Source: Imbricaverruca yamaguchii (Eukaryota > Arthropoda > Thecostraca > Neoverrucidae). From it: DNA of 64,000 nt. Numbering within the stretch: position 1 is the first letter of the stretch; every line of letters starts with the position of its first letter. The notes beneath the pieces are model-generated. The model was not told where the DNA came from and did not search any database. It worked only from the letters and a program-made list of their open reading frames with translations. Positions 60,746 through 64,000 of the stretch are shown here, piece by piece. The stretch lies in assembly GCA_034440575.1 (NCBI GenBank), contig JAOTOL010000983.1, positions 62,001-126,000 on the forward strand. The letters are read 5' to 3'. The position numbers and the translations under genes were made by a program.

Positions 60746-61167
60746 TTGGATAACCTACTACTAACAGGAAATATAATGAAATGTTTCGCAATACGTTTAA
60801 ATCCAGGAGTATATAAATATTAAACGGTGATTTCTGAGGCGCCAGCGAATTTCTCTGTCATCACCATTTGTAAATAACCGGTGTAAAGTGTGCTGATGTT
60901 TCAAACGGCCCATGATCGCTACAATGGCAACAGTACACCCCACTCAAAACTCAGAAGACAGACTCCAGTCACATATGATACACGACATAGGCAATGCGGT
61001 TCAACGTGTTCCAAACAGTCATCCAATCCGCACAAACTTCGGTACGCTGAACGCCACACCAAAACGTTATCCTCCCACTAGCGCTGTACGGCCAACGCAG
61101 TCAACGCGCCCGTAAGCCCACATAACCAACCGAGAGACGTTGTCCTCGGACTCGTAAACGGCGCAAT

Positions 61168-61541
61168 TTGGCACCGTTGCGAACACCGTTAGCGGCGACA
61201 GAGGTGCCGCCTGACCGGCCGCCTGGACGCCAATACGCGGCGCCTCGACCGGACGCCTTCGTCGCTGGAACGGCATGTGCGCACACTGGGACAACTGGAG
61301 CCCATAACCGGCCAAAAATGCTGCTCCCGACTGGTTTTAATGCTAATTTTGCGGTGCCGTTGCACGAGCACCGCAACATAAACATAAACGGTCACAGTTA
61401 CAAGGTAATAGTTTTCCCACAGCGTGATGCAGTAATAGGTAAGCAAATGCGCACAATAATATGCGAAAAGAACGATGCCAATGTGTCCAAATGTTATTGG
61501 AGTTTACGGACTGAAGGTGAGACGCGTTATCAAGATTCGGG
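61168..61541 (+). CDS. Possible exon of an unrecognised gene
   Basis: An open frame of about 125 codons. The second half (NINGHSYKVIVFPQ, ICEKNDANVSKCYW) has a protein-like composition, while the first half is GC-rich and doubtful. A good donor-like g|gtaagt follows at 61,541. No domain recognised and no partner exon found. It may be noise. Confidence 0.2.
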
Positions 61542-61575
61542 TAAGTTATGAGTTGGTGGCTCAAATTATCATCAG

Positions 61576-61622
61576 TTTGACCTTTAGAACGGCCAACTAT
61601 ATGGCCGTTCTAAAAAGGTCAC
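61576..61622. repeat. Hairpin at 61,576-61,622
   Basis: tttagaacggcca pairs perfectly with tggccgttctaaa across actata, extended by tgacc/ggtca. Confidence 0.8.
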
Positions 61623-64000
61623 ATAATTGTTCACGGTGTGCTCTCTTTGATCAAGTGATAAGTCGTTTCGATATTCCTTCAAATGTTTGATATGTCCAAG
61701 CAGGGTCAGATCGAGAAATAGCCGTGGGGGCACTTGTCTGGAGGGACACCATTCTTTCGGAGGGGCGTCAATGTGAAGGTACCTGAAGGGGCGCTCTTCA
61801 GCTAAAATTCATTCAGCGTGGATGGAAGAGGGCACATTCAAAGGGCGAATTTTTTTTCAGGGAGGACGCCTTTTCCTTCCAAGTAGGCGTCCGTTCCCCC
61901 ACGAAGGGGTTTCTGGTTGAAATACCCATTGAACGGAGTTAGCGGATGCACTCACGCTTTCTCGGATGGGTGCCACCTTTCTTGGGAGGGCGCAAGCCGT
62001 CAGTGCCCCTTCCCCGCATCCGCTCCTGCGTCCAGCAATAGCACGGTTTTACCGCACATCACCGCACAACCAGAGATAATTCACCAATTAAAAGAGCGAT
62101 CCACTTGTGTTGGTATCTAAAAATAATTGGGGGGGGCGGATGAAGAGGAAAAATGTGTGAAGGCAATGCACGCGGATTGAGGCACACCCCATAGGGCTTC
62201 GTATTAAAAGTTGAAATTATCTGGGGGCGAAGGCAACATTCAGGGGGTACTTTCCCCTCAAAAGTATACAAAACAACACCCCTGGGGCGATCCGTTGATC
62301 ACGTACGTACCGTATGCGTGAGCTGCGCCCGCGCCTGCATTGACCAGTTGTATCCTGGAAGGACCGCGGTTGTCCCAGTGTGCCCCGGCGGTCGGTGACG
62401 TCACTCGGCGCGCAACAGCCGCTCGCACCCGCCGGACAATGCCCCGGCACTGGTTCGCACCCTGCCGCCCCACTGACCTGCTGATCGGGTCTGCGGCCGT
62501 CTGCGGTCAATGAGGCTCTCCCGGTCCAGGGGCGGAGCTTAGCGGTGGCCAATCAGGGATCGGGATGACGTCACGCAGGCTGCGGCCTGACGTCTATTGC
62601 ATAACGAGTCGGTCAACTTAACCCGTGCCGTACCGCGGGTCTTTAACCGGCCACTCAGGTTCTTGGCGGGTGGTGAACGAACGGCGCGCGGCAGCGCGCC
62701 GAAATTTGGCATACCTATTCGCACATCAATTTGGCATGGTATGTCGAACCGTTGAAGTCAGGTCATCTAGGGTCAACGAGTTAATCTAGGTAAAGTGAGG
62801 TCGTCTCCAAAAAAAAGTTGAACCAGTAGTCACGCTTCAACGGATACGGATATTTGAATGAAACTTTCAACGTTTGCTAATTTTTAAGGATGCAACAAAA
62901 CATACCAGAGGAATTTTTCATTTTTTCCTCCGTTATGACTACTTATCACTTTTGCATGTTTGCTATTTAGAGTTCAAATAGAAGATACTGGCTAAAGTAA
63001 GCACTTTTTATGAGAGAAAGTTGACTTCCAACAACGTTTCTTGGTCTGCTCTACCAATTAGTAAAGGAGAATTAAACAAAACTTGAAAACTCAAAATTTT
63101 GGAATTTAACAAATCGTATTTTGGGGGCCAAACAATTTGGTGGCCCTGGTCCATTTTGCTGTCCTTTTCTGATTCCAAATATTTTTTTCTCAAATATCCC
63201 CGAAAATGAATTCTCGAGAGCAAAAAAAATAATGTAAGTCGTGAAAATCTAGCCGCCTAGTGACGTCACTTTCGGGGAAAAATTGTTTTGGGAGTGGACC
63301 CGGATCCTACTCGTCGAGAGCTTTCCGATGACACCACTTTCGTTTTCGTGCGACGCTTAGTTTGGATTTTATATGGAGTTACTTTCCCCCCAGAGACTAG
63401 AGGGGGTTACTATCCCCCAGTGAGGATAGGACTGGAGACATGGGGCGGGTTAACTTTCAAAAACGTTCCAGACGACAGCGCCGCATATGAGCAACACGTT
63501 GATGTTGTTGCCCCTATTTTTGTTGTTTCGCCCTATTTTTGTTGTTTATTTCGATTTTCATCGTCCAAGCAGCATCAAACTTGCATTCCTCGACATCACT
63601 TCCGACAAATGTAATGGAACTTAAAATGTTCCTGATAGCTGCGAGTTTCCAGAAGCGAAAAGTGCGGAGGTCGGCAGCACAGTGAGTGCTACTTCAGGGA
63701 GGCGGCGAGTTGGTAAGCGTTGGGTTACGTGCTGTGGTTGTAAAGCGGTGGTGCTGGAGCGATTTGATAACAGGCGATCCAGCTCTCCTATGTCACTGGT
63801 GGATCCAATGGAAACTGGGCCGTGTGCCCCTCCCCGACAAATAGATGTGGTGTCCCTGTAGGGCGCTGAAGTTGCCCCTTCTCGCTCAGCGAGTTTTTCA
63901 GCCGACGGTCCCTGTGCTGGGAAGCTTCAAGCTGGGAAGGCAGCAAGTCACTTTGAAGTCGATTCTGTCCACTCAGCACCATGTTAAATCCGCTCAAGCC
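61623..64000. other. No gene seen
   Basis: Contains ggaggggcg-type repeat remnants (61,720-62,000), the ccgaaatttggcatac word (62,699) shared with intron 7, and AT-rich sequence after 62,730. Short frames only. Confidence 0.5.

Overview
The window is nuclear DNA of a metazoan, most likely an arthropod (a crustacean would fit). The reasons are: a spliced GMC oxidoreductase gene with phase-consistent GT-AG introns, a TATA-driven astacin metalloprotease, U1 snRNA genes, Penelope-like, I-like and CR1-like retroelements, tRNA-headed SINEs and very abundant minisatellites. Nothing looks prokaryotic. The species cannot be named from the sequence alone.

Layout. 1-1,791 (minus): a frameshifted, DDE-like transposase gene that runs off the left edge. 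2,907-12,640: a palindromic cluster in which four 166-bp U1 snRNA genes form two divergent pairs with intergenic regions of identical length (1,332 bp), period about 4.55 kb. The pairs alternate with inverted Penelope-like element (PLE) pieces carrying reverse transcriptase and GIY-YIG segments and hammerhead-like motifs. 12,640-20,968: gene-poor DNA with two TA microsatellites bracketing an LTR-like block, a SINE and a small direct duplication.

20,969-58,231 (minus): one ten-exon GMC oxidoreductase gene. I rebuilt it exon by exon. All nine junctions keep the reading frame and give an 828-residue product with signal peptide, FAD-binding GAGSGG, both GMC signatures, the catalytic His region and an unusual heptad-repeat C-terminal tail. 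Intron 2 (12.7 kb) holds an intronless astacin gene on the opposite strand (45,467-46,834), a broken I-like LINE and a 2.5-kb long-inverted-repeat transposon. 58,232-64,000: upstream sequence with one SINE, degenerate repeats and no confident gene.

The most striking observation is that most GMC exons are bordered by tandem arrays whose repeat unit contains that exon's own splice site, often with some exon sequence: acceptors of exons 2, 4, 6 and 10 and donors of exons 3, 4, 7, 8 and 9. Exon 7 has two extra 75-bp, phase 0-0 partial copies with their own AG and GT borders. This looks like repeated slippage or duplication seeded at exon edges and gives the gene many decoy or alternative splice sites. 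The second main observation is the U1/PLE palindrome array, including a 155-bp spacer inverted between the two U1 pairs and a junction fusing the U1 5' end to a PLE fragment.
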